Shown here piece after piece: positions 33,904-42,691 of a stretch of 64,000 bases of DNA. This DNA comes from Mesorhizobium sp. SOD10 (lineage in GTDB: Bacteria; Pseudomonadota; Alphaproteobacteria; Rhizobiales; Rhizobiaceae): positions 496,001 through 560,000 of the forward strand of contig CCNA01000034.1 in NCBI GenBank assembly GCA_000824805.1, in the 5' to 3' direction. Below the pieces are notes generated by a model. That model saw only the letters and a list, made by a program, of their open reading frames with translations, did not search any database and was not told the DNA's origin. The stretch's first letter is position 1. Each line of letters starts with the position of its first letter. Position numbers and translations under genes: made by a program.

Positions 33904-34458
33904 TCACAGGCTCAGCAGACGATTCAAGTCCTCTTCCGTCGCCTGCCGCTCGATGATGGTGCGGCCTTGCGCGTCCGTCATCTCGAAACGGCCGTTCCGG
34001 ACCTGCTCCTTCATGCCGTTGCGATGGATGACGGTGACCTTGTCGCCGTCGATCGAGAGCGTGTCGCCGGTCGCGGCGTTGGTGTAGCTGTTCTTGGTAC
34101 CGGGATTGGTGTTGCCCTTGCCGCTGTTGTTGCCCGGCCCGGCATTGGGGTTGTCGCCACCGGCATTGCTGTTGCCCTGGCCATTGCTGTTGCCGTTGTT
34201 GCTGCCGTTGCCGGAATTCGAGCCGCCGGCCGAGCCGGAATTCGAGCCGCCGGCGGAACCCGAATTGCCGCCGTTGCCGTTGCCGTTTCCACCTCCATTG
34301 CCATTGCCATTGCCATTGCCATTGCCGGCATAGGCGGCGGCCGATACGAGCTTGGTCATGTTGGCCGGCGCCGACAGACAGGGCGCAACGACAACTGCCA
34401 GCGCGGCAACGACGCGCAGCACAAGGTGAGCTGGCCTTTTGCAGGCGGGTTGGTGCAT
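33904..34458 (-). CDS. Gly/Asn-rich exported protein, paralogue 1
   Basis: A 184-residue protein with a signal peptide (about 1-43, ending AAAYA). A low-complexity region of about 80 residues made of NGNG and GGSNSGSA repeats follows, then a conserved C-terminal domain of about 60 residues (TGDTLSIDGDKVTVIHRNGM, then KEQVRNGRFEMTDAQGRTI, ending EEDLNRLLSL). The same architecture recurs in the gene at 34815-35357. AAAGGACGG precedes the ATG. It is likely secreted or surface-attached; no function is known. Confidence 0.75.
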   Translation of the reverse strand: MHQPACKRPAHLVLRVVAALAVVVAPCLSAPANMTKLVSAAAYAGNGNGNGNGNGGGNGNGNGGNSGSAGGSNSGSAGGSNSGNGSNNGNSNGQGNSNAGGDNPNAGPGNNSGKGNTNPGTKNSYTNAATGDTLSIDGDKVTVIHRNGMKEQVRNGRFEMTDAQGRTIIERQATEEDLNRLLSL

Positions 34459-34814
34459 TCCGTCCTTTCTTGCGGGTCCGTCTCGGCATGGCCGAAGTTC
34501 CGCCCACGGGACAGGCGCGACGGAACAGTGTTTTAATCCTGCAAGGATTCACATTCCGGCAGAAGACGGAAGCGGCCCACGACCCATGCCCCGACCGGTC
34601 GGACCATTTCCGCCACCATGACTGACCAATGTCGCAGGCGGCGAACATCGCCGCGCTGGAAAAAATTACCCCCGCACGAAGGCGGGGGTAAGGTGAGTAG
34701 CCAGGTTCTACCGCAAGACGATCAGGACCGCAGAGACGAAGCAAAAGGTGGCAACCTGATTTTGCAGCGCTGACCTTCGGTCCCTTAAGATCTAATCTGG
34801 ATAAAACCTCGCTC

Positions 34815-35357
34815 TCACAAACTCTTCAGGCGATTGAGATCGGCCATGGTGGCCTTGCGGTCGACGATGGTGCGTCCGTATTTGTCTTCCATCCTGAACC
34901 GGCCGTTCTCGATCTTCTCCTTCATTCCATTGCGGTGCGTGACCTGGATTTTGGTGCGGGTGGCCTCAATCTTGTCACCCGTCAGGGCGTTGACATGACT
35001 ATCAACATCGGCGGCGCTTGCCGCACTGGTGCTGCTGTTCTTGCCGCTGTTGCCGTTATTGTTCCCGTTCCCGTTATCGCCGCTGCTGTTTCCGCTATTG
35101 CCGTTTCCGTTATTGCCGCCGCTATTTCCGTTGCCGTTTCCGTTGTTGCCGCCGCTATTTCCGTTGCCGTTCCCGTTATTGCCGCCGCTGTTACCGTTTC
35201 CGTTGCCGCCGCCATTACCGTTGCCATTGCCGCCTTTGCCGGCATAGGCTTTGGTCACGACCGGGCCATCGAGGGAGAGACTGAAAGGCGCGACAATAAG
35301 CGCCAACGCGGTCAGCGCTCGCAAGACCAGCCTGCAGCCACTGCGCTTTAAGCGCAT
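34815..35357 (-). CDS. Gly/Asn-rich exported protein, paralogue 2
   Basis: A 180-residue protein with the same layout as its neighbour: a signal peptide, an NGNGNSGGNNG-type repeat region (the DNA shows an approximately 33-base unit in about three copies near 35080-35200), and the C-terminal VTHRNGMKEKIENGRFRMED and GRTIVDRKATMADLNRLKSL. GGGGAG precedes ATG 35357; a longer frame starts at 35435. About 350 bases separate the two genes, so each may have its own promoter. Confidence 0.75.
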   Translation of the reverse strand: MRLKRSGCRLVLRALTALALIVAPFSLSLDGPVVTKAYAGKGGNGNGNGGGNGNGNSGGNNGNGNGNSGGNNGNGNGNSGGNNGNGNSGNSSGDNGNGNNNGNSGKNSSTSAASAADVDSHVNALTGDKIEATRTKIQVTHRNGMKEKIENGRFRMEDKYGRTIVDRKATMADLNRLKSL

Positions 35358-35622
35358 TCCGCTCTCCCCATGCCAGCCCTTCAGCCCGTCGGCCGAGCTA
35401 CCCCACCGGCAATGTCGCAGCATAAGCATCCCCAATCAGCAGGTCATTAGGAAGTGGCCCACGACCCTTGTCTTGTCCACTCGGACCTATTTCAGTTCGT
35501 CGTAGGACCTAAGTCTTACTTCAGCCACCGGATGTGGTCGAACACTTCCGTTCTGGATTCAATTTTTCCAGGCCGACCAAGCTGTTAACGAGTTCGCGCT
35601 CGCGGCTGTTCGCAGGACGCGC

Positions 35623-36510
35623 TCAGGCCGGCAATGGCACCGGCCGCCGCGCGGCAACCGCCGCGCCGAAGGCGGCGGCAATGACGGCGACGATGCCCAC
35701 GCATTGCAAAAGACTGAGCTTCTCCGCCAGGAACAGGAAGCCGGTCAGCGCGCCGCCGGCCGGCTCCAGGCAGACCAGCATGCCGTAGACCTTGGCCGGC
35801 ATGCGGGCCAGCACCAGCATTTCCAGATAGAAGGGCAGCGCGCTGGAGAACAGGCCAACCACCGCCGCGCCCGCCATGATGTGCGGGTCGGTGAGATAGG
35901 CTTGAGCGGCGCTGAAGCCGAAAGGCAGCGCCAGCACCGCGGCGATCGCCATTCCATAGGCGGAGGTGCGCACGCCGAGCTCGGCGCCGGCCTTCTGCGC
36001 GAAGATGATGTAGAGCCCCCAGCAGGCGCCCGCCGCCAGCGCCAGCGCCACGCCCAGCGGATCGAGCCCGCGGCTGATACCGGCAAAGGGCGACAAAAGC
36101 ACGATGCCGACGATGGCCAGGGCCACCCAGACGAGGTCGAGCAGGCGCCTGGAGCCGAGCGTGGCGACAAATAGCGGCCCGGTGAATTCAAGCGCCACGC
36201 AGATGCCGAGCGGAATGCGCTGGAGCGCGGCATAAAACAGCATGTTCATGGCGCAGACCGTGACGCCATAGGCTGCGAGCCAAGGCAGGTTTCTCCGCGA
36301 GGGCAGCACCTTCCAAGGCCTCAGCACCGCCGCCAGCATCAGCGCGCCGATGGCGAGCCTCAGCATAGTCGTGCCTTCCGACCCCAGCACCGGGAACAGG
36401 CCCTTGGCGAAAGCGGCGCCAATCTGCACCGACAGGATTGCGCCGAGCAGGCCAAGCACCGGCATTGTGCCCATGTGAGCGTCCGGTCGTGCAATCGGCG
36501 TCGACGTCAC
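35623..36510 (-). CDS. EamA family transporter (RhtA-like exporter)
   Basis: A 295-residue membrane protein with ten predicted helices in two EamA halves (GLLGAILSVQIGAAFAKGLF; GVALALAAGACWGLYIIFAQ). RhtA-type members export amino acids such as threonine and homoserine. The start is GTG 36510, with GGAGAG six bases upstream; ATG 36474 is internal to the N-terminal tail, and a longer reading lacks a ribosome binding site. It is a single gene, divergent from the polysaccharide cassette. Confidence 0.8.
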   Translation of the reverse strand: MTSTPIARPDAHMGTMPVLGLLGAILSVQIGAAFAKGLFPVLGSEGTTMLRLAIGALMLAAVLRPWKVLPSRRNLPWLAAYGVTVCAMNMLFYAALQRIPLGICVALEFTGPLFVATLGSRRLLDLVWVALAIVGIVLLSPFAGISRGLDPLGVALALAAGACWGLYIIFAQKAGAELGVRTSAYGMAIAAVLALPFGFSAAQAYLTDPHIMAGAAVVGLFSSALPFYLEMLVLARMPAKVYGMLVCLEPAGGALTGFLFLAEKLSLLQCVGIVAVIAAAFGAAVAARRPVPLPA

Positions 36511-37097
36511 TTGCTCTCCATTTCCCTGCTCTTGTCGGGATTGGAGATAAGGCCTTTGGGGCTGCGCCGTCGTGAGGCAGCAGGCGGCGAATGGTGGGAC
36601 AAGCGGCTCCGACCGACCGAGGGCGAGCCTGCTGCACCGCACAAGAGCTTGAAAAGCAAGGTTTTTTACAGAGGCTCTCCATAGAACTTACGGTTGCGGT
36701 CGAGCCTTCTCTCAATATTTCCCATCATACTCGCTACGGTTGCTTGGAAGCTTTCCGACATCTCCCAGCGATTGATGTTTTCCAAAACTCAGACCAATTA
36801 CCGACTCTTGAATAGGACCATTGGACATCTCTGATTATATTTTTAAGGCACAACTATTTCCGTCACACCGCGACATCACATCTTGTTTCATGGGCGTAAG
36901 CATTTTGTGTTGCGCCGCAACATCGGCCGAGACAATCGTGGGCCGGGGGCATGCCTGTTGGAGGATGCCATTATTGTGACTCGGATGGGCATTCCGCTGG
37001 CCCGCACGGATTGCGCCCCCGGCCCGGACCGCGAGTCGTCGGCCCGCAGCGGCGAGGTTTGCTCGATCCCTGCCGCACGGCGCGACCGATACGGCGG
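36511..37097. other. Long intergenic region upstream of the polysaccharide cassette
   Basis: About 590 bases, noticeably AT-richer than its surroundings between 36690 and 36910 (for example TGATTATATTTTTAAGG near 36832). No gene is supported. It must hold the promoters of the EamA gene and of the four-gene operon, and has room for several regulator sites. Confidence 0.5.
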
Positions 37098-38249
37098 ATG
37101 CCGCTGATGGCGAACGCGCGCGACATCCAGCTCGACGCCTTGCGGGGCGTTGCGGTGACGCTGGTGCTCTACTCGCATTTCTTCGCTCCAGGCGGCTCGT
37201 CATTCGTCGGCCATCTCGGGGTCAGGCTGTTCTTCGTGCTTTCCGGCTTCCTTATCACCCGGCTTTTGCTGGACGCGCGTGACACCGGTGCATTCGCCGC
37301 CGGGCCGGCGCTACGTTCCTTCTATGCCAGGCGCATGATCCGGATAGTCCCACCCTATTTCGCTGTGCTGGGGCTGGTGTGGCTGGCTTCGGAACAATCC
37401 AGGCCATCGTTCGCCTGGCATGCGCTCTACCTCTCGAATTTCTGGTATGCGCAGCAAAACGACTGGACGCCCTGGCTGCTCTGCCATTTCTGGAGCCTTA
37501 GCATCGAGGAGCAGTTTTACCTGGTCTGGCCGCTGATCGTGCTTCTCGCGCCGCGCCGGCGCATCGAGGCGATCACCATCGGCGTCATCACCTTCTCGCT
37601 CGCCTACCGGTTCTACGTGCCGATTGCCGCCAGCCCGGCGCTGGCCCGCGACCTGCTGCCGCCGGCCTCGATGGATGCCCTTGGCTGCGGCGCCCTTCTT
37701 GCCGTGCGCCGCGCCCGGGGCGCGGATGCGCCGCAATGGATGCGGCTCGGCTGGCCGGCCCTGGCGGTGATGTTCCTGCTCGTGGTCCGGTCCGATCCCG
37801 GGCTGGCGAATTCCGCCTGGGAGTGGCCTCGCTGGATCCTGGTGCAGGTACTGCCGCTGGTGCCAATGCTGGCAATCGTCGCGGCGTGCTCGAACGGCCT
37901 CGGCGGCGTGCCGGGCAGGCTGGCCGAACTCCCGCCGCTGCTGTGGCTTGGCCGCATCAGCTACGGCGTATACCTCTATCATTCGATCCTTCTCGCCTTG
38001 ACCGTCAGAGCCCAGTCGTGGATTCCGGTCAACGTCTCGGAACAGGGGCCGGGGCGGTTCTTCGTCGCGGGCGCCGCCACGCTGATCGTCGCCTCGCTCT
38101 CCTGGGTGTTTTTCGAAAAGCCGCTCAACGGTCTCAAGCGCTATTTCCCCTATGTCGAGCCATCGCGCCCGCGCGGCGCGAGCGAGGGGCGCAGGTTGCG
38201 CACCGCCCCGGCGCTCGATCTGCAGCCGACGGACCGGAGCCGGCCATGA
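37098..38249 (+). CDS. Acyltransferase 3 family membrane protein (OafA-like)
   Basis: A 383-residue membrane protein with about ten helices. The opening DIQLDALRGVAVTLVLYSHF and the HFWSLSIEEQFYLVWPL block are diagnostic of acyltransferase 3. These enzymes put acetyl, succinyl or longer acyl groups on sugars at the inner membrane. It is the first of four genes that overlap head-to-tail, so it probably decorates the glycan made by the two glycosyltransferases. Start at ATG 37098 or 37107; no strong ribosome binding site decides. Confidence 0.85.
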   Translation: MPLMANARDIQLDALRGVAVTLVLYSHFFAPGGSSFVGHLGVRLFFVLSGFLITRLLLDARDTGAFAAGPALRSFYARRMIRIVPPYFAVLGLVWLASEQSRPSFAWHALYLSNFWYAQQNDWTPWLLCHFWSLSIEEQFYLVWPLIVLLAPRRRIEAITIGVITFSLAYRFYVPIAASPALARDLLPPASMDALGCGALLAVRRARGADAPQWMRLGWPALAVMFLLVVRSDPGLANSAWEWPRWILVQVLPLVPMLAIVAACSNGLGGVPGRLAELPPLLWLGRISYGVYLYHSILLALTVRAQSWIPVNVSEQGPGRFFVAGAATLIVASLSWVFFEKPLNGLKRYFPYVEPSRPRGASEGRRLRTAPALDLQPTDRSRP

Positions 38250-39355
38250 CCGCGGCACCCCTCATCTCCGTCCTGTTGCCGGTCTACAATGCCGAGCCCT
38301 ATGTGGCCGCGGCGGTACAATCGATCCTGCGGCAGGACTACGGCCGGCTCGAGCTTATCGCCATCGACGACGGATCGACCGACCGGTCGCTGGAGATCCT
38401 CGACCGCTGCCGCCGGGACGACAGTCGCGTTTCCATTATCTCGCGCGAAAACCGTGGGCTTGTCGCCAGCCTCAATGAGGGACTGGCGATCGCGCAGGGT
38501 GAGCTCGTCGCGCGCATGGACGCCGACGACTTCGCCTATCCTTGGCGGCTGTCGCGCCAGGCGGCGCTGTTTGCCGCCCGGCCCGAGCTCGGCTTCTGCG
38601 GCGCGCTCGTCGATATGCTGCTGCACGGCCGCGTCGCCAAGGGACGGCTCGATCCGGTGTTCCGTCTCGACCTCTCCGTGCTCTCAAAATTCTTCACGAT
38701 CTTCATGCATCCGACGGTGGTCTACAATCGCCGGATCATCGGCGAGGCCGACCTGCACTACGACGGCTTCTACCGGCATGCCGAGGATTTCGACCTCTTC
38801 CGGCGGCTGGCCGAGCGCTATCCGGCGGCGCTGATGCCGGAAAGCCTGCTCGTCTACCGCCTGCATCCCGGCAGCGTGACCAGCCGGCACGCCAGGGAGA
38901 TGCGGCGCACGCATCTCAGAATTGTCAGCGAGAATCTGGAGAGCGAGGGGCTGACGGAAGACGGCGCGAACCTGCGCGCGATTGGCGAGACGGTCACCTT
39001 CGACACCGTGGCCCGGGCCGCGGCTTTCATCTGTGCTCTTGAGGAGCGGATCGCCGCGCTTCCCGATACGACGAGGCCGAGCTTCGAGGCCGGCGCGCTC
39101 AACCTGTTCTATTTCCTCTACCAGCTCGTCAATGACGAGGAGCGGCCGGCGCTGGCGCATGAATTGCTGACGCTAACGGGGAAATGGAACGTGATCCGCC
39201 GCCGCGAGAAATACGCGCTCATCCCTGGCGCCCGGGCACCCTGGTTGAGTCAGGCTTCGATGCGGGCCGGCAAATGCGCCGACTGGGTTGCCTATCGCTT
39301 CAAATCCGCCCCGGCGGCATCGGTGCTCGCGCCCTACCGGACGGGGGTGGCATGA
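38246..39355 (+). CDS. Family 2 glycosyltransferase
   Basis: A 369-residue GT-A enzyme with SVLLPVYNAEPYV, IDDGSTDRSLEIL and the metal-binding ARMDADDFAYP (DxD). It has no membrane helix of note, so it adds a sugar from the cytoplasmic side. Its ATG overlaps the stop of the acyltransferase gene, and its stop overlaps the next start. The C-terminal 130 residues lack a recognised domain. Confidence 0.85.
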   Translation: MTAAPLISVLLPVYNAEPYVAAAVQSILRQDYGRLELIAIDDGSTDRSLEILDRCRRDDSRVSIISRENRGLVASLNEGLAIAQGELVARMDADDFAYPWRLSRQAALFAARPELGFCGALVDMLLHGRVAKGRLDPVFRLDLSVLSKFFTIFMHPTVVYNRRIIGEADLHYDGFYRHAEDFDLFRRLAERYPAALMPESLLVYRLHPGSVTSRHAREMRRTHLRIVSENLESEGLTEDGANLRAIGETVTFDTVARAAAFICALEERIAALPDTTRPSFEAGALNLFYFLYQLVNDEERPALAHELLTLTGKWNVIRRREKYALIPGARAPWLSQASMRAGKCADWVAYRFKSAPAASVLAPYRTGVA

Positions 39356-40383
39356 ACGCCGAACGCCATCCGCTGCCGCGGCACCTGCGCCCCGCCCTGC
39401 CCCCTCCTCCGTGGCCCAGGCAGCGGCCGCAGGTCTCCTTCATCGTGTGCACGCGCGATCGGGCGGCGGTGCTCAAGGCCTGTGTCGATTCGATCCACGC
39501 CGCCTGCCGGGCGCATCCCGCCTTCACCGCAGAGCTGGTGGTGGTCGACAACGGCTCTCGCGACGGCACGGCCAGTTATCTTTCAGCCGCCGCTGCGACC
39601 TTGGACATTGCGCTGACCGCAATCTCGGAGCCTCGCCCCGGGCTGGCGGCGGCGCGCAATGCGGGGCTGGCGCGGGCGCGCGGGCGGGTGCTGGTGTTCA
39701 TCGACGACGACTGCCGGCTCGACAGCAGCTACCTCGTCGACCTGGAGAGGCATTATGCGAGCGGAGAGAAATGGCTGATCCGCGGCGGCCGCGTCGAGAT
39801 CGGCGACGCGCGCGACCTGCCCTTCACCATCAAGCGCTGCGACAAGCGCGAACGGTTGACGCCGACCGTCCATCCGGGCGGCTTCGTGCTGGGCTGCAAC
39901 ATGACCATGCACCGCGACGTCGCCGCCCGCATCGGCCCCTTCGACGAACGATTCGGCGCCGGTGGAGCGCTCCGCTCGGCCGAGGACACCGACTATCTGG
40001 TGCGGGCGGTGCTTGCCGGCATGGCGGTGGAATATGTGCCCGACATGACTATCTTCCACCATCATGGCCGGCGCGACCGCGAGGCGATCGACCGTCTGCA
40101 CCGCGACTATCATTTCGGCAACGGCGCGCTCTGCCTTAAGCATCTATGTCGCGCGCCGTGGCTGCTGCGACATTTCTACTGGGCCGCGCGCGCCGCTCTG
40201 CGCGAGCTTGCCGGCGGGCCCAGATTCGATGGCGAGCTCAGTCTATCGCACTGGCCCATCGTTCTGATGAACCTCGCGGGCGCGGCGAAATTCGCGTTTC
40301 TGATGCTGGCCAGACGTCCGCCGCGAAAAGCCCGAAGCGCCCAGCAAACGACCGAGGCCGGGATGGAGGCCAGCGCGCCATGA
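39352..40383 (+). CDS. Family 2 glycosyltransferase
   Basis: A 343-residue GT-A enzyme. FIVCTRDRAAVLKACVDSI, VVDNGSRDGTASYL and the DxD-type VFIDDDCRLDSSYL are clear, and the later GALRSAEDTDYLVRAVLAG fits the acceptor-site ED motif. It is coupled by four-base overlaps to the first glycosyltransferase and to the ABC exporter. It differs strongly from the first glycosyltransferase, so the two likely add different sugars. Confidence 0.85.
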   Translation: MNAERHPLPRHLRPALPPPPWPRQRPQVSFIVCTRDRAAVLKACVDSIHAACRAHPAFTAELVVVDNGSRDGTASYLSAAAATLDIALTAISEPRPGLAAARNAGLARARGRVLVFIDDDCRLDSSYLVDLERHYASGEKWLIRGGRVEIGDARDLPFTIKRCDKRERLTPTVHPGGFVLGCNMTMHRDVAARIGPFDERFGAGGALRSAEDTDYLVRAVLAGMAVEYVPDMTIFHHHGRRDREAIDRLHRDYHFGNGALCLKHLCRAPWLLRHFYWAARAALRELAGGPRFDGELSLSHWPIVLMNLAGAAKFAFLMLARRPPRKARSAQQTTEAGMEASAP

Positions 40384-42152
40384 GCGGGCGGCAGACGCTG
40401 TCGATGCTGCGCCAGGCGCTCCACCGCCGGCAGCTCGGCCTGCTGCCGATCGTCGTCGCGCTCGGGCTTGCAAGCGCAGCGCTCGAAGGTTTCGGCATCG
40501 GCCTGATCATCCCGCTGCTCGGCATCGTCATGGAGCATGGCGACACAGCCGGCATGGCAGGATTCTCGGCCCTGCTGCAAAAGGTTGGCGCGGGGCTTGG
40601 CGAGCGCGAGCGGTTGATCGCGATCGCGGCCGCGATCCTCGGCTCGATCCTGCTCAAGAACCTGCTTGCCTTCGCCAATTCGGTCCTCACGGCCCATATC
40701 TACGGCAAGGCGGGCCAGGCGATCCGCGCGGCGCTCGCGGGGCGGCTGCTTGAGGTCGGCTATCCCTTCTTCCTGAAGGAGAGCCCAGGACGCTTGCTTA
40801 ACATCATTTCCAATGAATCCTGGCGTGCCTCCGACGCCATCCAGGCAATGCTCGGCTCGATCGTCAGCGCCTCGGCCGCACTGATCCTGCTAGGCTTCCT
40901 TTTGCTGCTCTCCTGGAAGATGACGCTTTTGGTTATGATCGGGCTGGCGCTGGTGCAAGGGGGGCATATGGCGCTGTCGGCGCGTCTGCAGGCGCCCAGC
41001 CGCAGCGTTACGGCGCGCAACAGCGCCTTGGCCTCGCGGATGCTGCATCTGGTGCATGCCGGCCGATTGATCCGCATCTTCGGCCAGGAAGAGCGCGAAA
41101 AGGCGGCATTCGAGACGGCGTCGGACGGCGTGCGCCGGGCGGCCTTCCAGCTTGCCAACCGCCAGGGCGCGCTGGGACCGCTCACGGAAGTACTGCACGC
41201 CATGCTGTTCCTGGCGGTCGTGATCGGCGCCTGGCTGGCGGGCTTGAGTTTCCCGCTGGTCGCCGCATTCCTTATCCTGCTCTACCGCCTGCAGCCGCAT
41301 GTCAGGGCGCTGCAGATGACCTGGAGCCAACTGCAGGGGCTTTCCGGCTCCCTGGACGAGGTGAACTGGCTGCTCGACCCGACGGGCAAGCCAGCGCCGC
41401 CGCAGGGCAGCCGGCCCTTCGCCACTTTAAGCGAAAAAATCGCCTTCGAGGGCGTGAGCTTTAGCTATGCCAATGAGGAGCAGCGCGCGGCGGTGCTGCA
41501 TGCGGTGAGCTTCAACATAAGAAGCGGCCGCTCCACCGCGCTGATCGGTCGCTCCGGCGCCGGCAAGACGACCATCGTCAACCTGCTCTGCCGCTTCGTC
41601 GAGCCGGACGGTGGACAAATCCTCGTCGACGGCACGGCGCTCGGCGAGATCGATCCGGTCGCCTGGCGGACGCATATCGCCTTGGCCAGCCAGGAACTGG
41701 AACTGGTGGACGGCACCATCCTGGACAACATCACCTATGGCAAGGACAGGGCGAGTGTGGAAGAAGCGCGGCGCGCGGCAGAGCTTGCCGAGGCGCATGA
41801 GTTCATCGAACGCCTGCCGCAAGGCTATCAGACGGTCGTCGGCTATCGCGGCGTCAACCTGTCGGCCGGACAAAGGCAGCGCATAGCGCTCGCCCGTGCG
41901 CTGGTGCGCGATCCCGACATACTGATCCTCGACGAGGCCACCAACGCGGTGGACGGGCTTTCGGAAGCGGCGATCGTGGAAACGCTGAGATCACGCGCCG
42001 GCCGCCGCACCACGATCGTCATCAGCCACCACCACTCGACGATCTCGTTCTGCGACGACCTGGTGATCCTGGACCATGGGCGGGTGAAGAAGCAGGCGCC
42101 CTTCGCGGAGCTCGCTGCGCGCAGCATGGATGAGCTGTACCGGCCGGAGTGA
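40380..42152 (+). CDS. ABC exporter with fused permease and ATPase (MsbA-like)
   Basis: A 590-residue half-transporter. Six membrane helices (residues about 20-310) are followed by an ATPase with Walker A (IGRSGAGKTTIV), signature (NLSAGQRQRIALA), Walker B (ILILDEATNAVDG) and an H-loop (VISHHHST). MsbA-like proteins flip lipid-linked glycans or glycolipids. As last gene of the overlapping cassette it probably flips or exports the acylated glycan. It could also be a flippase for lipid-linked oligosaccharide. Confidence 0.88.
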   Translation: MSGRQTLSMLRQALHRRQLGLLPIVVALGLASAALEGFGIGLIIPLLGIVMEHGDTAGMAGFSALLQKVGAGLGERERLIAIAAAILGSILLKNLLAFANSVLTAHIYGKAGQAIRAALAGRLLEVGYPFFLKESPGRLLNIISNESWRASDAIQAMLGSIVSASAALILLGFLLLLSWKMTLLVMIGLALVQGGHMALSARLQAPSRSVTARNSALASRMLHLVHAGRLIRIFGQEEREKAAFETASDGVRRAAFQLANRQGALGPLTEVLHAMLFLAVVIGAWLAGLSFPLVAAFLILLYRLQPHVRALQMTWSQLQGLSGSLDEVNWLLDPTGKPAPPQGSRPFATLSEKIAFEGVSFSYANEEQRAAVLHAVSFNIRSGRSTALIGRSGAGKTTIVNLLCRFVEPDGGQILVDGTALGEIDPVAWRTHIALASQELELVDGTILDNITYGKDRASVEEARRAAELAEAHEFIERLPQGYQTVVGYRGVNLSAGQRQRIALARALVRDPDILILDEATNAVDGLSEAAIVETLRSRAGRRTTIVISHHHSTISFCDDLVILDHGRVKKQAPFAELAARSMDELYRPE

Positions 42153-42176
42153 GGGGCGTGGGGCGGCGTTTGGCGT

Positions 42177-42339
42177 CTTCGTCATCCTAGGGCGGAGCAA
42201 GGAGCGAAGCGACGCGCGCAGACCCTAGGATCCATGCCGTGACGCTAAGGCGTTGGTATGCTTATAGAATTCTGCGCCGCGGCACTCTATGCCCAAGGTC
42301 ACGGCATGGATCCTCGGGTCAAGCCCGAGGATGACGAAG
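42177..42339. repeat. Palindromic intergenic repeat with cruciform potential
   Basis: Outer arms CTTCGTCATCCTAGGG (42177-42192) and CCCGAGGATGACGAAG (42324-42339) match at 15 of 16 positions. Inner arms GGATCCATGCCGTGAC (42228-42243) and GTCACGGCATGGATCC (42298-42313) match perfectly. Each half also has its own hairpin (CCTAGGG/CCCTAGG; CCTCGGG/CCCGAGG). Such elements are common in rhizobial genomes. It lies between two convergent operons. Confidence 0.85.
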
Positions 42340-42351
42340 CGTTAGCGCAGG

Positions 42352-42408
42352 CCCCCTCTCCGCCCCGCTGCGCGGGGCACCTCTCCCCCGTCCTTGGCGG
42401 GGGAGAGG
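42352..42408. repeat. Second hairpin-type repeat (C-rich/G-rich)
   Basis: GCCCCG (42362-42367) pairs with CGGGGC (42373-42378), and CCTCTCCCCCG (42380-42390) with CGGGGGAGAGG (42398-42408). This is another short repeat of the kind scattered through rhizobial intergenic DNA, and may act as a terminator for minE transcripts. Confidence 0.7.
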
Positions 42409-42418
42409 AATCCACGTC

Positions 42419-42691
42419 CTACCCCGCCATCGCCAGCGGCACGGCGCTCTTGTTGGGGATCTGGATGTCGATCTCCAGCGTCGACATGGTCGCGCCGCGA
42501 TCCATCGAGACCTGGAGGTAGTCCTGGTCGATCTGCACATGCTTGGCGATGACCGCCATGATCTCCTCGCGCAGGATGGAGACGAGGTCCGGCTGGCCGC
42601 GGCTTTGGCGCTCATAGGCGAGCAGCAGCTGCAGCCGCTCGCGCGCCACCGGCGCGCTGGTGCGCCGCTTGAAGAGGTCGAGGATGCTCAT
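42419..42691 (-). CDS. minE: Cell division topological specificity factor MinE
   Basis: A 90-residue protein: the N-terminal anti-MinCD region (ERLQLLLAYERQSRG) is followed by a dimerisation domain (LREEIMAVIAKHV and LEIDIQIP). It stimulates MinD ATPase and drives pole-to-pole movement, placing the division site mid-cell. The start overlaps the minD stop by four bases. Last gene of minC-minD-minE. Confidence 0.95.
   Translation of the reverse strand: MSILDLFKRRTSAPVARERLQLLLAYERQSRGQPDLVSILREEIMAVIAKHVQIDQDYLQVSMDRGATMSTLEIDIQIPNKSAVPLAMAG

Noticed and set aside
35045..35230. Tandem repeats resembling a CRISPR array
   Set aside because: The repeats are in frame in a coding region (Gly/Asn-rich protein), without unique spacers of constant length.
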